Assembly (NCBI GenBank): GCA_905215555.1
Contig: CAJMQU010000073.1
Location: forward strand, 1-13,987
Direction of reading: 5' to 3'
Source: an uncultured bacterium
GTDB taxonomy: Bacteria > Bacteroidota > Bacteroidia > Bacteroidales > Bacteroidaceae
DNA length: 13,987 nt
Positions 6,654 through 13,987 of the stretch are shown piece by piece. The notes beneath the pieces were generated by a model, which did no database searches, was not told the DNA's origin, and saw only the letters and a program-made list of their open reading frames with translations. Position numbers and translations under genes: made by a program. Every line of letters begins with the position of its first letter. The stretch's first letter is position 1.

Positions 6654-9600
6654 TTAGAATGTAAATTTCACATTGAAACCAATGCTGCGGGTAGTCGGCA
6701 TGCCGAAAACGTCTACACCCTGCATGTCGTTTCCTACTGACATCAGTGCGTCAGGATCAAAAGGAGCATCTTTATAGATAAAGAATAAGTTGCGAGCCAC
6801 TAATGAGAGATTGATGTCTTTGAATACTTTCGTCTTTTCCATCCATTTTTCCGGAAGACTGTAAGCTATGGATAATTCACGTAAACGTATATTGGTTCCT
6901 TTGTACATATAATATTCCGTACATCCGTTGATGTCTCCGACTCTTGCATAGAATCCCTGTATATTGTCTTTCTTTTCTGTCTTAGTGAACTTCTGTCCTC
7001 CGACTTCGATATATCCGCGATCCAGTGCTTCTCCGGCGGCTTTGCTTACCCCGTGGGCATCCAGCTGTCCTTGGGTGAATGACATTACGTCGCCACCAAT
7101 GCGTGCATCTATCAAGAAATTAACCGATACACCATAGATATTAAATGTGTTGCTCCAGCCCAATGTACATTTAGGTTGGCTGTTGCCTAAATATTGCTGA
7201 CGGTCTGTATTGAGTTCAGGAAGTCCTTCGCTATCCAGTACGATTTTTCCTGCTTCATCGCGTTTGAATGAGTTACCGTAAAGGTCACCTAATGAACCGC
7301 CTTCTTTAACAATCATACGGTACGCCATGTTTACGCCCGAACCATAAGCAAATACTTTATAGTTGTCCGCAAGCTTTTCTACCTTATTTTTATTGGTAGA
7401 GAAATTGACTTGTGTTCTCCAACGGAAGTTTTCATTTTGTACGGGCACACCGCCTACAGTCAATTCAATACCTTTGTTGCTGATTTTACCAGCATTGATC
7501 ATTTGGTTCTTATAAGCAGATCCCGGAAGCATTGGTACTAGCAAGAATTGGTTTTTAGTCAATGTCTTATACCAGGTAAAGTCAATATCAAAACGGTTGT
7601 GGAAAAACTTCATCTCGAAGCCTGCTTCGTAGGAAGTTGAGATTTCCGGTTTCAGATTACCGTCATTATAATCTGTTACCTGGTTGATGCTTCCGCCTAT
7701 GGCGATGCGCGGTTGCAGGTTTGCTTTATATAGTGGCAACGTATTTCCGACTTGAGCGACGGAACCACGTATTTTTGCAAAATTAATCCACTCGGGCAGT
7801 TCGAAAGAGTTGTGTGCCAACCATGATAAACCGACTGACGGATAGAAGAATCCGGAGTCCATTTTAGAGGTGCCGTAAAGGGTAGAAGACCAGTCGTTAC
7901 GGGCGGTTAAGTCCAGATAAAGTGCTTCGTTCCAACCTAATTGGGCAGTGGCAAATACTGATTGCATTACTTGGCGGGCTTCATTCGTTACTGACATATC
8001 AGTAGAAGAACCATATTTAATATTCGTCAGTGTAAATACGTTTGGATAATATAAGCCGGATGTATGAGAGTCAATTCGTAAATTGTTGGACTTCTGATAG
8101 TTGATGGAACCTCCTAATGCCGCATTCAGGCTGAATTTGCCCCATGTCTTATTGAACATCGCCATCAGGTCACCATAGGCCATAAAATCACTTCCGGTTG
8201 CATAGGCATAACGCCCATTGTCTGTTTTGTCTGCCCAACTACCGCCTGTCAGGGTTGTTGAGGTAGAAGCCCATGTCTTTTCTTCAGATTTGTCGCTGAT
8301 GTAATCTGCTGTACCGCGGGCTTGAATTTTTAACCAGTCGGTAACTTCCCAGTTCGCACTTAAAGAAGCGATGGCACGCGTACGGGTGTCTTTCGTGTTG
8401 ATACGATTGACTAACCAATAAGGGTTGCCTTCCATTCCTTGCAGAGTTTCGGGATCTTTGTACCAATTTTGCTTAGGCATGTTACGTGCTTCGTCAAGAA
8501 CTTCTCCGCTCCTATAATCTGCCATGTTCAGGTCGCGCGGGAAGGTGTAAAGTCCTACTAACGGATTCATATATAATCCGCCTGTAACCGGGCGATTGCG
8601 ACCTACCTGGCGCATAACGTTGACATTTCCATCCAATGTGAGCTTATCATTGAAGAACTTACCTGTTTCACGGAAGGTTAGGTTGTGCCGTTCCAGTTTG
8701 TTCTTTTCAATAATTCCTTTGGCGGTTGTATTGGCATAAGAGAAGTAGGTTTGTGCTTTTGCGTTACCTGTTGATAAGGAAATAGAATTAATGGCTGTAA
8801 CACCGGTTCCAAAGAAATCTCCTACGTTGTCGTGATTTTCAAGATTCTTTTTTTCCCATTTAGAATTATAGGAGTTTTGAAATTCAGGTGTGGAAATGGC
8901 ACGGTCAAATGTAACATTGGCGGAATAGGTCACACGGGTTGAACCTACATTCCCTTTTTTAGTAGTAATCATGATAACGCCGTTTGCTGCTTGTGAACCA
9001 TAAAGGGCAGCCGCAGAAGCGCCTTTCAGTACGGAAATTGTCTGAATGTCATCCGGATTCAGATTGGATATACCATCACCGGAGTCGCGGTTACCTGAGT
9101 CTGAATTACCACCCATGACTGAAGAAGTTGTTTCTTTGGCTGAGTTCATCATGGGCACGCCGTCGATGACGTATAAAGGCTGGTTGTTGCCTCCCTCAAA
9201 AGCTGAACGGATACCACGGATGGAAACTTTTGCCGAACCTCCCAAACCGGAAGCGCTCTTATTGATTGTAACGCCTGCAATTTTACCTTCCAGTGCATTA
9301 ATCATATTGGGATCTTTTACGCGGGTTAAGTCGTCACCTCCAACTTGTTGCACAGAATAAGTTAGTGAGGATGATTTGCGTTTGATACCCATAGCCGTCA
9401 CCACCACCGTTTCCAGTGACAGAGCTTCTTCCTGCATCTGTACGTTGATTGTTTCCTGACCGTTCAAGGCTATAGTTACCGGCTGGTATCCGATATAACT
9501 GATAACCAATGTGGCATTGGCAGGTACATTTAATGTGAATTCGCCATCGATATTGGTGATGACTCCGTTTGTGGTACCTTTTTCTATGACATTGGCACCG

Positions 9601-10061
9601 ATGATGGCTTCACCTTTTGAATCGGTCACGACACCTTTCACTGGTTTGTTTTCCTGTTGTATGGCAGTGATGATTTCACTTGCTTTTTCATTCTGTTTGG
9701 TCAGCACGATGTTCTTGCCTTCCATTACATATCTGATGTCAGTGCCATTGAATATTTTATCCAAAACTTCAGACACTGGCTGGTTGTCTGCATCTACATT
9801 TACGGTGCGGCGCACATCCACACTTTTCTTATTATAGACAAATAGATATTCTGTCTGAGCCTCGATTTTATCGAGGATTTCGCCTACTCGCAACTCAGAA
9901 CGGGGGATACTGATTCTTGCATTCTGAGAGTAACTGCTACTGCTGTACGCTTGGAACGTTACAAACAAAAGAAGGAATAGTGTGATCTTCATAGTTCGTA
10001 ATATTTGCTTAAATACTAAACTTTTTGGGCAAAAAAGCCCATTCAAAGAAATTTTTCTCAT
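6654..10061 (-). CDS. SusC/RagA-type TonB-dependent outer-membrane transporter with STN signalling domain
   Basis: SusC-like proteins import ligands through a 22-strand barrel powered by TonB-ExbBD. The order in these 1135 residues is: a short N-terminal extension, hydrophobic signal segment (about 24-45), STN domain (about 48-125), carboxypeptidase-D-like domain (139-210, KPVKGVVTDSKGEAIIGANV), a TonB-box-like TVVVTAMG (218-225), the plug (about 230-370, with SIRGIR, PLYVIDGVPM and ISVLKGASAAALYGSQAANG) and the barrel ending in Phe. The STN domain is the element that in such systems contacts a FecR anti-sigma factor, and that gene lies just upstream. The likely signal peptidase I cut leaves Gln46 as the mature N-terminus (SSSYS/QNARI). 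Start is uncertain: ATG at 10061 gives a 23-residue extension seen in many relatives, while ATG at 9992 would put the signal peptide first. The ligand is unknown. Confidence 0.95.
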   Translation of the reverse strand: MRKISLNGLFCPKSLVFKQILRTMKITLFLLLFVTFQAYSSSSYSQNARISIPRSELRVGEILDKIEAQTEYLFVYNKKSVDVRRTVNVDADNQPVSEVLDKIFNGTDIRYVMEGKNIVLTKQNEKASEIITAIQQENKPVKGVVTDSKGEAIIGANVIEKGTTNGVITNIDGEFTLNVPANATLVISYIGYQPVTIALNGQETINVQMQEEALSLETVVVTAMGIKRKSSSLTYSVQQVGGDDLTRVKDPNMINALEGKIAGVTINKSASGLGGSAKVSIRGIRSAFEGGNNQPLYVIDGVPMMNSAKETTSSVMGGNSDSGNRDSGDGISNLNPDDIQTISVLKGASAAALYGSQAANGVIMITTKKGNVGSTRVTYSANVTFDRAISTPEFQNSYNSKWEKKNLENHDNVGDFFGTGVTAINSISLSTGNAKAQTYFSYANTTAKGIIEKNKLERHNLTFRETGKFFNDKLTLDGNVNVMRQVGRNRPVTGGLYMNPLVGLYTFPRDLNMADYRSGEVLDEARNMPKQNWYKDPETLQGMEGNPYWLVNRINTKDTRTRAIASLSANWEVTDWLKIQARGTADYISDKSEEKTWASTSTTLTGGSWADKTDNGRYAYATGSDFMAYGDLMAMFNKTWGKFSLNAALGGSINYQKSNNLRIDSHTSGLYYPNVFTLTNIKYGSSTDMSVTNEARQVMQSVFATAQLGWNEALYLDLTARNDWSSTLYGTSKMDSGFFYPSVGLSWLAHNSFELPEWINFAKIRGSVAQVGNTLPLYKANLQPRIAIGGSINQVTDYNDGNLKPEISTSYEAGFEMKFFHNRFDIDFTWYKTLTKNQFLLVPMLPGSAYKNQMINAGKISNKGIELTVGGVPVQNENFRWRTQVNFSTNKNKVEKLADNYKVFAYGSGVNMAYRMIVKEGGSLGDLYGNSFKRDEAGKIVLDSEGLPELNTDRQQYLGNSQPKCTLGWSNTFNIYGVSVNFLIDARIGGDVMSFTQGQLDAHGVSKAAGEALDRGYIEVGGQKFTKTEKKDNIQGFYARVGDINGCTEYYMYKGTNIRLRELSIAYSLPEKWMEKTKVFKDINLSLVARNLFFIYKDAPFDPDALMSVGNDMQGVDVFGMPTTRSIGFNVKFTF

Positions 10062-10068
10062 ATCTTTG
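10061..10068 (+). promoter_or_regulatory. Plus-strand TAnnTTTG box facing away from susC
   Basis: TATCTTTG matches the Bacteroides -7 consensus exactly and overlaps the first base pair of the SusC-like ATG. It points rightward, against the susC-fecR-sigma direction, and would start transcription near 10074. No TTTG element is seen at the usual -33 spacing. The same 8-mer occurs again on this strand at 10233-10240. It matters mainly because an intrinsic terminator in the same orientation follows about 50 bp later. Confidence 0.4.
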
Positions 10069-10073
10069 TAATG

Positions 10074-10153
10074 TGTTAAGTTAATAAATTGATTAAGGTC
10101 GATTTTTGACTGTTTCGGATCGGGAAGTATGGGGGTACTTTCCGATCTTTTTT
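10074..10153 (+). ncRNA. Candidate cis-antisense small RNA over the susC leader (DonS-like position)
   Basis: The plus-strand interval between a perfect TATCTTTG box (10061-10068) and a stem-loop plus six T's (10118-10153) would make an RNA of about 80 nt. It has no open reading frame worth reporting and is complementary to the leader of the SusC-like mRNA, about 13-92 nt upstream of the ATG at 10061. Family knowledge: in Bacteroides fragilis the DonS RNA is encoded opposite the 5' region of a susC-like gene in an ECF sigma/anti-sigma-controlled locus and represses it, and similar RNAs accompany other such loci. The matching position, orientation and size make this a reasonable inference. Exact ends are estimates. 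There is no -33 element and no expression data, so it remains a candidate. Confidence 0.45.
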
Positions 10154-10178
10154 ATGGGGGTAATTGAGTGACTGTTTC
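10108..10178. repeat. Nested direct repeats in the fecR-susC spacer
   Basis: Two direct repeats are nested. GACTGTTTC occurs at 10108-10116 and 10170-10178, and TATGGGGGTA occurs between them at 10128-10137 and 10153-10162. The first TATGGGGGTA is the loop and closing pairs of the hairpin at 10118-10147; the second lies just after its T-tract. On the minus strand they read GAAACAGTC and TACCCCCATA, upstream of susC, so they could mark the ECF-dependent promoter or a regulator site. No TAnnTTTG box for susC is seen on the minus strand here. Confidence 0.55.
10118..10153 (+). terminator. Plus-strand intrinsic terminator within the fecR-susC spacer
   Basis: GATCGGGAAGTA (10118-10129) pairs with TACTTTCCGATC (10136-10147) through eleven Watson-Crick pairs and one G-U pair, with a six-base loop (TGGGGG), and six T's follow at 10148-10153. 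The orientation is unambiguous: on the minus strand the stem is followed by CGAAACAGTC with no U-tract, and the internal pair becomes an A-C mismatch. It therefore ends a transcript running opposite to all neighbouring genes. Confidence 0.7.
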
Positions 10179-10248
10179 TTCTATTTCATAATATTTTTCA
10201 GTTTAAGTGGTTAGTACTAAATTTTAAGGTTTTATCTTTGATATCAAA

Positions 10249-11184
10249 TTACTTCTTATAAATGCGGATGGAGTCTTTCTCTTCGTTAATGCTGAATTCA
10301 AAAGGATGGTCTTTCGAAATCGTGCGGAGAATATGCTCTATCCCGTCTTGTTCGCGGAACTTCCCGGTGCAACTGTCATAATTCAGCAACTCAGGGTCTG
10401 CTACTGTGATTTTTACATTATAGTATTTCTGAAGCTTGTCGAGGATGCAGCTAAAAGGGACATCATCGAAGCAATACAGCCCTTCTTTCCAGCGCAGGTA
10501 CTCGTAAGAGGGGAGTATGGTCTTCTTGCATTTCCCGTCATAGTTTCCGAAGAATTCATCTTTTTGCAAACGGGTGATAACTTTGTCGTTATTGGCAGGG
10601 TAGATGTCTACGATACCTTCTACAAGGGTAGTCTCAAATTCTTTGCTTCCTTTGTAGGCGCAAACATTGAAGCATGTGCCGACTACTCTCACATTATTCA
10701 TCTCTGTGTGTACGTAGAATGGAATATCTTTGTTTTTTGCCACTTCAAAGTAAGCTTCTCCGTCTAGTTCCACATTTCTGTCATCACGTCCGAAGTTGGA
10801 GGTATAAGTCAATGTAGATTGTGCGTTCAGCCATACGCGGGTGCCGTCGGCAAGGGTGATTTGTGCACGTTGTCCGGCGGGAACGGTAACGGTTTGCGGC
10901 TGGGCTAATTTATTATATAGATAGTCGTTTGTCATGAAGTAACCACATACACCTACAATGATAACCGCAGCTGCACGCATTCCCCACTTGAGTATCGGAG
11001 TCAGACGCAATGTCTTCTTTTTCATATCCTGCCGGTTGGAGAACAGGGCGACGTCAAACATCATACGCTCTTTCAGGAAAACTTCCCGATTTTCTTCCGA
11101 GGCTTCCACCCAGTCAAGGATGCGCTTTTCTTCTTCAATGGTTGCGGTTCCTTTAAAATATTTATATAATAGTTCTTGGTTCAT
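10249..11184 (-). CDS. FecR-family anti-sigma factor
   Basis: FecR-type proteins span the inner membrane: the cytoplasmic N-terminus holds the ECF sigma factor, and the periplasmic part senses the signalling domain of the outer-membrane transporter. In these 311 residues the N-terminal helical part (about 1-50, MNQELLYKYFKGTATIEEEKR) fits the sigma-binding region, one hydrophobic segment (about 69-87, MRAAAVIIVGVCGYF) is the membrane span, the FecR domain follows (about 98-193, VPAGQRAQITLADGTRVWLN and GEAYFEVAK), and a C-terminal domain (about 238-309, FDDVPFSCILDKLQKYY) resembles the DUF4974/STN-like fold. That last block has the same xxxILDKxxxxY pattern as the SusC STN domain. It lies 109 bp after the sigma-factor gene on the same strand with no clear terminator between, so they are probably co-transcribed. 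Confidence 0.93.
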   Translation of the reverse strand: MNQELLYKYFKGTATIEEEKRILDWVEASEENREVFLKERMMFDVALFSNRQDMKKKTLRLTPILKWGMRAAAVIIVGVCGYFMTNDYLYNKLAQPQTVTVPAGQRAQITLADGTRVWLNAQSTLTYTSNFGRDDRNVELDGEAYFEVAKNKDIPFYVHTEMNNVRVVGTCFNVCAYKGSKEFETTLVEGIVDIYPANNDKVITRLQKDEFFGNYDGKCKKTILPSYEYLRWKEGLYCFDDVPFSCILDKLQKYYNVKITVADPELLNYDSCTGKFREQDGIEHILRTISKDHPFEFSINEEKDSIRIYKK

Positions 11185-11293
11185 ACGTACTCAATTTATT
11201 AGTTGGATGAGAAGTTTTTCCTCCCCTTCTATAATTAATACAGGTGAACCCGAAACTACCCTAACGAAAAATGAAACTTTTTTTGTTTTTTCT

Positions 11294-11854
11294 TTAAAGG
11301 AGGATAGAGGCGATATAATCTTTCAGTTCAATGCGCAGGATGCGCAATGCTTTGGTGATATGAAATTCTACTGTTTTCAGTGAAACATTGAGTTGTTCGG
11401 CAATCTTTTTATTAGGCAGGTTGCTGTAGCGGCTGAGCATGAATATTTCCCGGCTTTGCGATGGCATCTTTTCCAATGCCTTATTTACGATGTGTTGTAT
11501 TTCGGTGCTGAAAATTTTGTCGGGTTCGCAATCTTTCAATGTTGAGATACGTAAGTCCAGTTCGCGCTGGCGGTGCGAATTTAAATCTTCTTCAATGCGC
11601 AAGCGGGTTTGTTCGCGTTCCAGATAGTTGAGAGCTTTATTCTTGATAATGGTAAGGAGCAGGGCATGCAGGCTTTTATCTTCTTCCCAGCGGTCGCGGC
11701 ATTCCCAAAGAGAAATCATGGATTCCATAAGGATATCTTCTGCTTCTGCCCAACTCCTGATGTAGGAATAAGCGAAGGCTAGGAATTTTTCTTGATTCTC
11801 CCGAAAGAAACGAGAGAATAAATCCATAGTATGTAGGTTTGCAGAGGTAGGCAT
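11294..11854 (-). CDS. ECF RNA polymerase sigma factor (Bacteroidetes PUL type)
   Basis: This 186-residue protein is a small sigma-70-type factor that should direct RNA polymerase to the adjacent susC-susD operon once released by FecR. Region 2 spans about 14-85 (FRENQEKFLAFAYSYIRSWAEAEDILMESMISLWE, the AEDILMESM part being the usual core-binding and -10 helix), and region 4 spans about 123-180, with a helix-turn-helix in LPNKKIAEQLNVSLKTVEFHITKALRIL (146-173). The architecture fits the expanded Bacteroides ECF family. Start is either the ATG at 11854 or MDLFSRFF at 11827; the longer form is used here although the nine extra residues are not conserved-looking. Next genes are the FecR-like anti-sigma factor, SusC and SusD. 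Confidence 0.93.
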   Translation of the reverse strand: MPTSANLHTMDLFSRFFRENQEKFLAFAYSYIRSWAEAEDILMESMISLWECRDRWEEDKSLHALLLTIIKNKALNYLEREQTRLRIEEDLNSHRQRELDLRISTLKDCEPDKIFSTEIQHIVNKALEKMPSQSREIFMLSRYSNLPNKKIAEQLNVSLKTVEFHITKALRILRIELKDYIASILL

Positions 11855-11919
11855 TTTTTTAAATTCTCTCTCTTATTTAAGGTTTCTCCTACAAAGCAAC
11901 ATAATCTTTTTGGAATACA

Positions 11920-11927
11920 CAAAATTA
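11920..11927 (-). promoter_or_regulatory. Bacteroides -7 box upstream of the ECF sigma gene
   Basis: Minus-strand TAATTTTG matches TAnnTTTG and would start transcription near 11914, giving a leader of about 60 nt to the ATG at 11854. No TTTG is seen at -33. This suggests that the sigma/anti-sigma pair is made from a housekeeping promoter. The surrounding sequence is AT-rich, so chance matches are likely. Confidence 0.35.
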
Positions 11928-11964
11928 TAAAAGAGTTTTTCGGTTTTCGTTCTGTCTTTTTTTA

Positions 11965-11998
11965 CAAAAAGAAAGCCCGACGGAAGTCCGTCGGGCTT
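11965..11998 (-). terminator. Intrinsic terminator of pnp
   Basis: AAGCCCGACGGA (11973-11984) and TCCGTCGGGCTT (11987-11998) are perfect complements around an AG centre, a GC-rich 12-bp stem. Reading leftward from pnp the stem runs into TTTCTTTTTG (11965-11974), a good U-tract. It lies 25 bp after the pnp stop and separates pnp from the sigma-factor operon. Confidence 0.9.
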
Positions 11999-12023
11999 AA
12001 TATGATAAGGAATAAAGGAAATC

Positions 12024-13987
12024 TTATTTCTTTTCCGGTCTTTCTTGTCTTTCTGGTCTTGGCAACAACACCTTGCGTGACAGTTTGAATTTACCGGTCT
12101 TCGGATCTATATCAAGCAGTTTCACTTCGATTTCGTCACCTTCTTTGATGCCGGCTTCTTCTACTGTTTCCAGACGCTTCCAGTCGATTTCAGAAATGTG
12201 CAGCAAACCGTCTTTGCCCGGCAGGAATTCAACGAAAGCACCGTAAGGCATGATGGAACGTACCTTACCTTTATATACTTCGCCAACTTCCGGTACGGCA
12301 ACGATGCCTTTGATCAGGCGCATAGCGTCGTCAATGCTCTTCTTGTTGGTTCCGGAGATTTCGATTCTTCCGATGTTGTCCACCTCTTCGATAGTGATGG
12401 TAGCACCGGTTTCTTCCTGCATACCTTGGATGATCTTTCCACCAGGGCCGATTACGGCACCGATGAATTCTTTAGGAATAGTCATCGTTTCGATGCGCGG
12501 AGCATGGGGCTTCAGCTCTTCGCGAGGTTCCTGGATGGTTTCCAGTATCTTGCCGAGGATGTGCAGACGTCCTTCTTTTGCCTGGTTCAAGGCGCGTTCC
12601 AGGATTTCGTATGACAATCCGTCTACCTTGATGTCCATCTGGGTAGCGGTGATACCGTCTTTAGTTCCTGTTACTTTGAAGTCCATATCGCCCAGGTGGT
12701 CCTCGTCACCGAGGATATCAGACAATACTGCATATTTTTCTTCGCCTGCATTCTTGATCAATCCCATTGCGATACCCGATACCGGCTTCTTGATCTTCAC
12801 ACCTGCATCCATCAATGCCAGTGTTCCGGCACATACGGTAGCCATTGAAGAAGAACCGTTAGATTCGAGGATATCGGATACTACGCGTACTACGTACGGA
12901 TAGTCAGCAGGAATCTGTCCTTTCAGTGCACGCCATGCCAGATGACCGTGACCGATTTCACGACGGCCTACACCGCGTTGCGCTTTAGCTTCTCCGGTAG
13001 AGAACGGGGGGAAGTTATAGTGAAGCAGGAAACGTTCTTTCCCATGTTCCAGTACATCGTCGATGATTTTTTCGTCCAGCTTGGTACCCAAAGTAACGGT
13101 GGACAGAGATTGAGTTTCACCACGGGTGAAAATGGCCGATCCGTGAGGGCCGGGCAGGTAGCTAACTTCGCTCCAGATAGGACGGATTTCGTTAGTCTTA
13201 CGTCCGTCAAGGCGCTTGCCTTCGTCCAGGATGCTGCGGCGCATAGCCTCTTTTTCCACATCGTGATAGTAGCGGTCGATCAGGGCTGCTTTTTCAGCTA
13301 GTTCTTCTTCGCTGAACTGTGCCTTGAACTCTTCACGGATGGCATCGAAAGCATCCATGCGTTGGTGTTTATTATTGTTTCCGGAAGCTGCGATGGCATA
13401 AGCCTTGTCGTAGCAAGCTTCGCGAACGGCCTTGCGCAGTTCTTCATCGTTTACTTCGTGGCAATATTCGCGTTTTACGGTAGAACCGACTTCTTCAGCC
13501 AGCTCCATCTGAGCTTTACACTGTATCTTGATTGCTTCGTGAGCGGCCTTCATGGCGTTCAGCAAGTCTAGTTCGGATACTTCGTCCATTTCACCTTCCA
13601 CCATCATGATGTTCTCATAAGTGGCACCGACCATGAGGTCCATGTCTGCTTTTTCCAGCTGGTCGAAAGTCGGGTTGATAACGAATTGTCCGTCGATACG
13701 TGCTACACGTACTTCGGAAATAGGTCCGTTGAAAGGAATATCTGAAACTGCGAGAGCGGCAGAAGCGGCAAGTCCTGCAAGTGCGTCCGGCATATCAACA
13801 CCATCGGCAGAGTAGAGGATGATGTTTACATATACTTCTGCGTGATAATTATCGGGGAATAAGGGGCGGAGAGCACGGTCAACGAGGCGGCAAGTGAGGA
13901 TTTCATAATCCGAAGCGCGTCCTTCACGCTTGGTGAAACCGCCGGGGAAACGTCCGAATGCGGAGAATTTTTCTTTGTACTCTACCT
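12024..13987 (-). CDS. pnp: Polynucleotide phosphorylase (5' end cut by window edge)
   Basis: PNPase degrades RNA 3' to 5' with phosphate and can also add tails; it works in mRNA decay as a trimer. The frame is open from the right edge (first full codon at 13985) to the stop at 12024, 653 residues; about 55-60 N-terminal residues are missing compared with the usual 700 or so. The ATG at 13793 is internal: the 64 codons before it match the first RNase PH domain (GRFPGGFTKREGRASDYEIL, LVDRALRPLFP). The second RNase PH domain has IFTRGETQSLSTVTLGT and the catalytic Asp-rich SDILGDEDHLGDMDFKV. A KH domain (visible residues about 501-559, with IGPGGK) and an S1 domain (about 569-640, GKVRSIMPYGAFVEFLPGKDGLLHI) follow, then a short charged tail (PRPERQERPEKK). 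Confidence 0.97.
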   Translation of the reverse strand, partial: VEYKEKFSAFGRFPGGFTKREGRASDYEILTCRLVDRALRPLFPDNYHAEVYVNIILYSADGVDMPDALAGLAASAALAVSDIPFNGPISEVRVARIDGQFVINPTFDQLEKADMDLMVGATYENIMMVEGEMDEVSELDLLNAMKAAHEAIKIQCKAQMELAEEVGSTVKREYCHEVNDEELRKAVREACYDKAYAIAASGNNNKHQRMDAFDAIREEFKAQFSEEELAEKAALIDRYYHDVEKEAMRRSILDEGKRLDGRKTNEIRPIWSEVSYLPGPHGSAIFTRGETQSLSTVTLGTKLDEKIIDDVLEHGKERFLLHYNFPPFSTGEAKAQRGVGRREIGHGHLAWRALKGQIPADYPYVVRVVSDILESNGSSSMATVCAGTLALMDAGVKIKKPVSGIAMGLIKNAGEEKYAVLSDILGDEDHLGDMDFKVTGTKDGITATQMDIKVDGLSYEILERALNQAKEGRLHILGKILETIQEPREELKPHAPRIETMTIPKEFIGAVIGPGGKIIQGMQEETGATITIEEVDNIGRIEISGTNKKSIDDAMRLIKGIVAVPEVGEVYKGKVRSIMPYGAFVEFLPGKDGLLHISEIDWKRLETVEEAGIKEGDEIEVKLLDIDPKTGKFKLSRKVLLPRPERQERPEKK

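Noticed and set aside
10233..10240. Second TATCTTTG box on the plus strand pointing into fecR
   Set aside because: There is no -33 element and no plus-strand terminator or gene downstream, so it cannot be supported as a promoter.
10237..10248. 12-bp palindrome TTTGATATCAAA directly after the fecR stop
   Set aside because: It is perfect, but short and AT-rich with no U-tract or further context. It is too likely by chance to list as an operator or terminator.
12250..12903. Open frame of 217 codons on the plus strand opposite pnp
   Set aside because: It is rich in Ser, Pro and Ile as expected for an antisense shadow, lies wholly inside pnp, and has no motif or ribosome site.
12968..13261. Minus-strand open frame overlapping pnp in another frame
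   Set aside because: PNPase domain sequence continues uninterrupted through this interval in its own frame, so no frameshift or second gene is needed.
13793..13793. ATG at 13793 as the true pnp start
   Set aside because: The 64 codons upstream to the window edge encode conserved PNPase sequence in the same frame, so this methionine is internal.

Overview
The window looks like chromosome of a gut-type Bacteroidetes, most likely the genus Bacteroides. The reasons are a SusC/SusD outer-membrane pair controlled by an ECF sigma factor and FecR-type anti-sigma factor, lipoproteins with Bacteroides-like signal sequences, TAnnTTTG promoter boxes instead of E. coli-type ones, and the lack of strong Shine-Dalgarno sequences. 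Nothing suggests a recent foreign island: there is no transposase, integrase, tRNA or CRISPR array. Species cannot be fixed from the sequence alone.

Left block, minus strand (1-2404): a compact probable operon reads S66 LD-carboxypeptidase, then an M28-fold lipoprotein that resembles glutaminyl cyclase (the two overlap by 4 bp), then SufE, which is cut by the left edge. A divergent spacer (2405-2648) holds a TAnnTTTG box, a perfect 17-bp palindrome and a 25-bp-armed inverted repeat made of CACAGATTA units. Rightward from it run ptb and buk (2649-4668), an acyl-phosphate / acyl-kinase pair that makes ATP from acyl-CoA or runs in reverse.

Middle (4669-5021): the convergent gap between buk and the SusD gene holds eight 22-bp tandem units, most with a dyad of the form GTAAC-N4-GTTAC, followed by a hairpin with 11-bp perfect arms that can end transcription from both sides.

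Right block, minus strand (5022-11854): ECF sigma factor, FecR-like anti-sigma factor, SusC-like TonB-dependent transporter with an N-terminal STN signalling domain, and a SusD-like lipoprotein. This is a complete trans-envelope signalling and uptake module with no adjacent glycoside hydrolase, so the substrate is not visible. Between fecR and susC, the plus strand shows a perfect TAnnTTTG box followed about 50 bp later by an intrinsic terminator. Together these outline a candidate antisense RNA of about 80 nt lying over the susC leader, similar in position to the cis-encoded PUL-repressing RNAs described in Bacteroides. This is the most interesting unannotated signal here.

Right edge (12024-13987): pnp, polynucleotide phosphorylase, truncated at its N-terminus by the window edge, with a strong intrinsic terminator after it.
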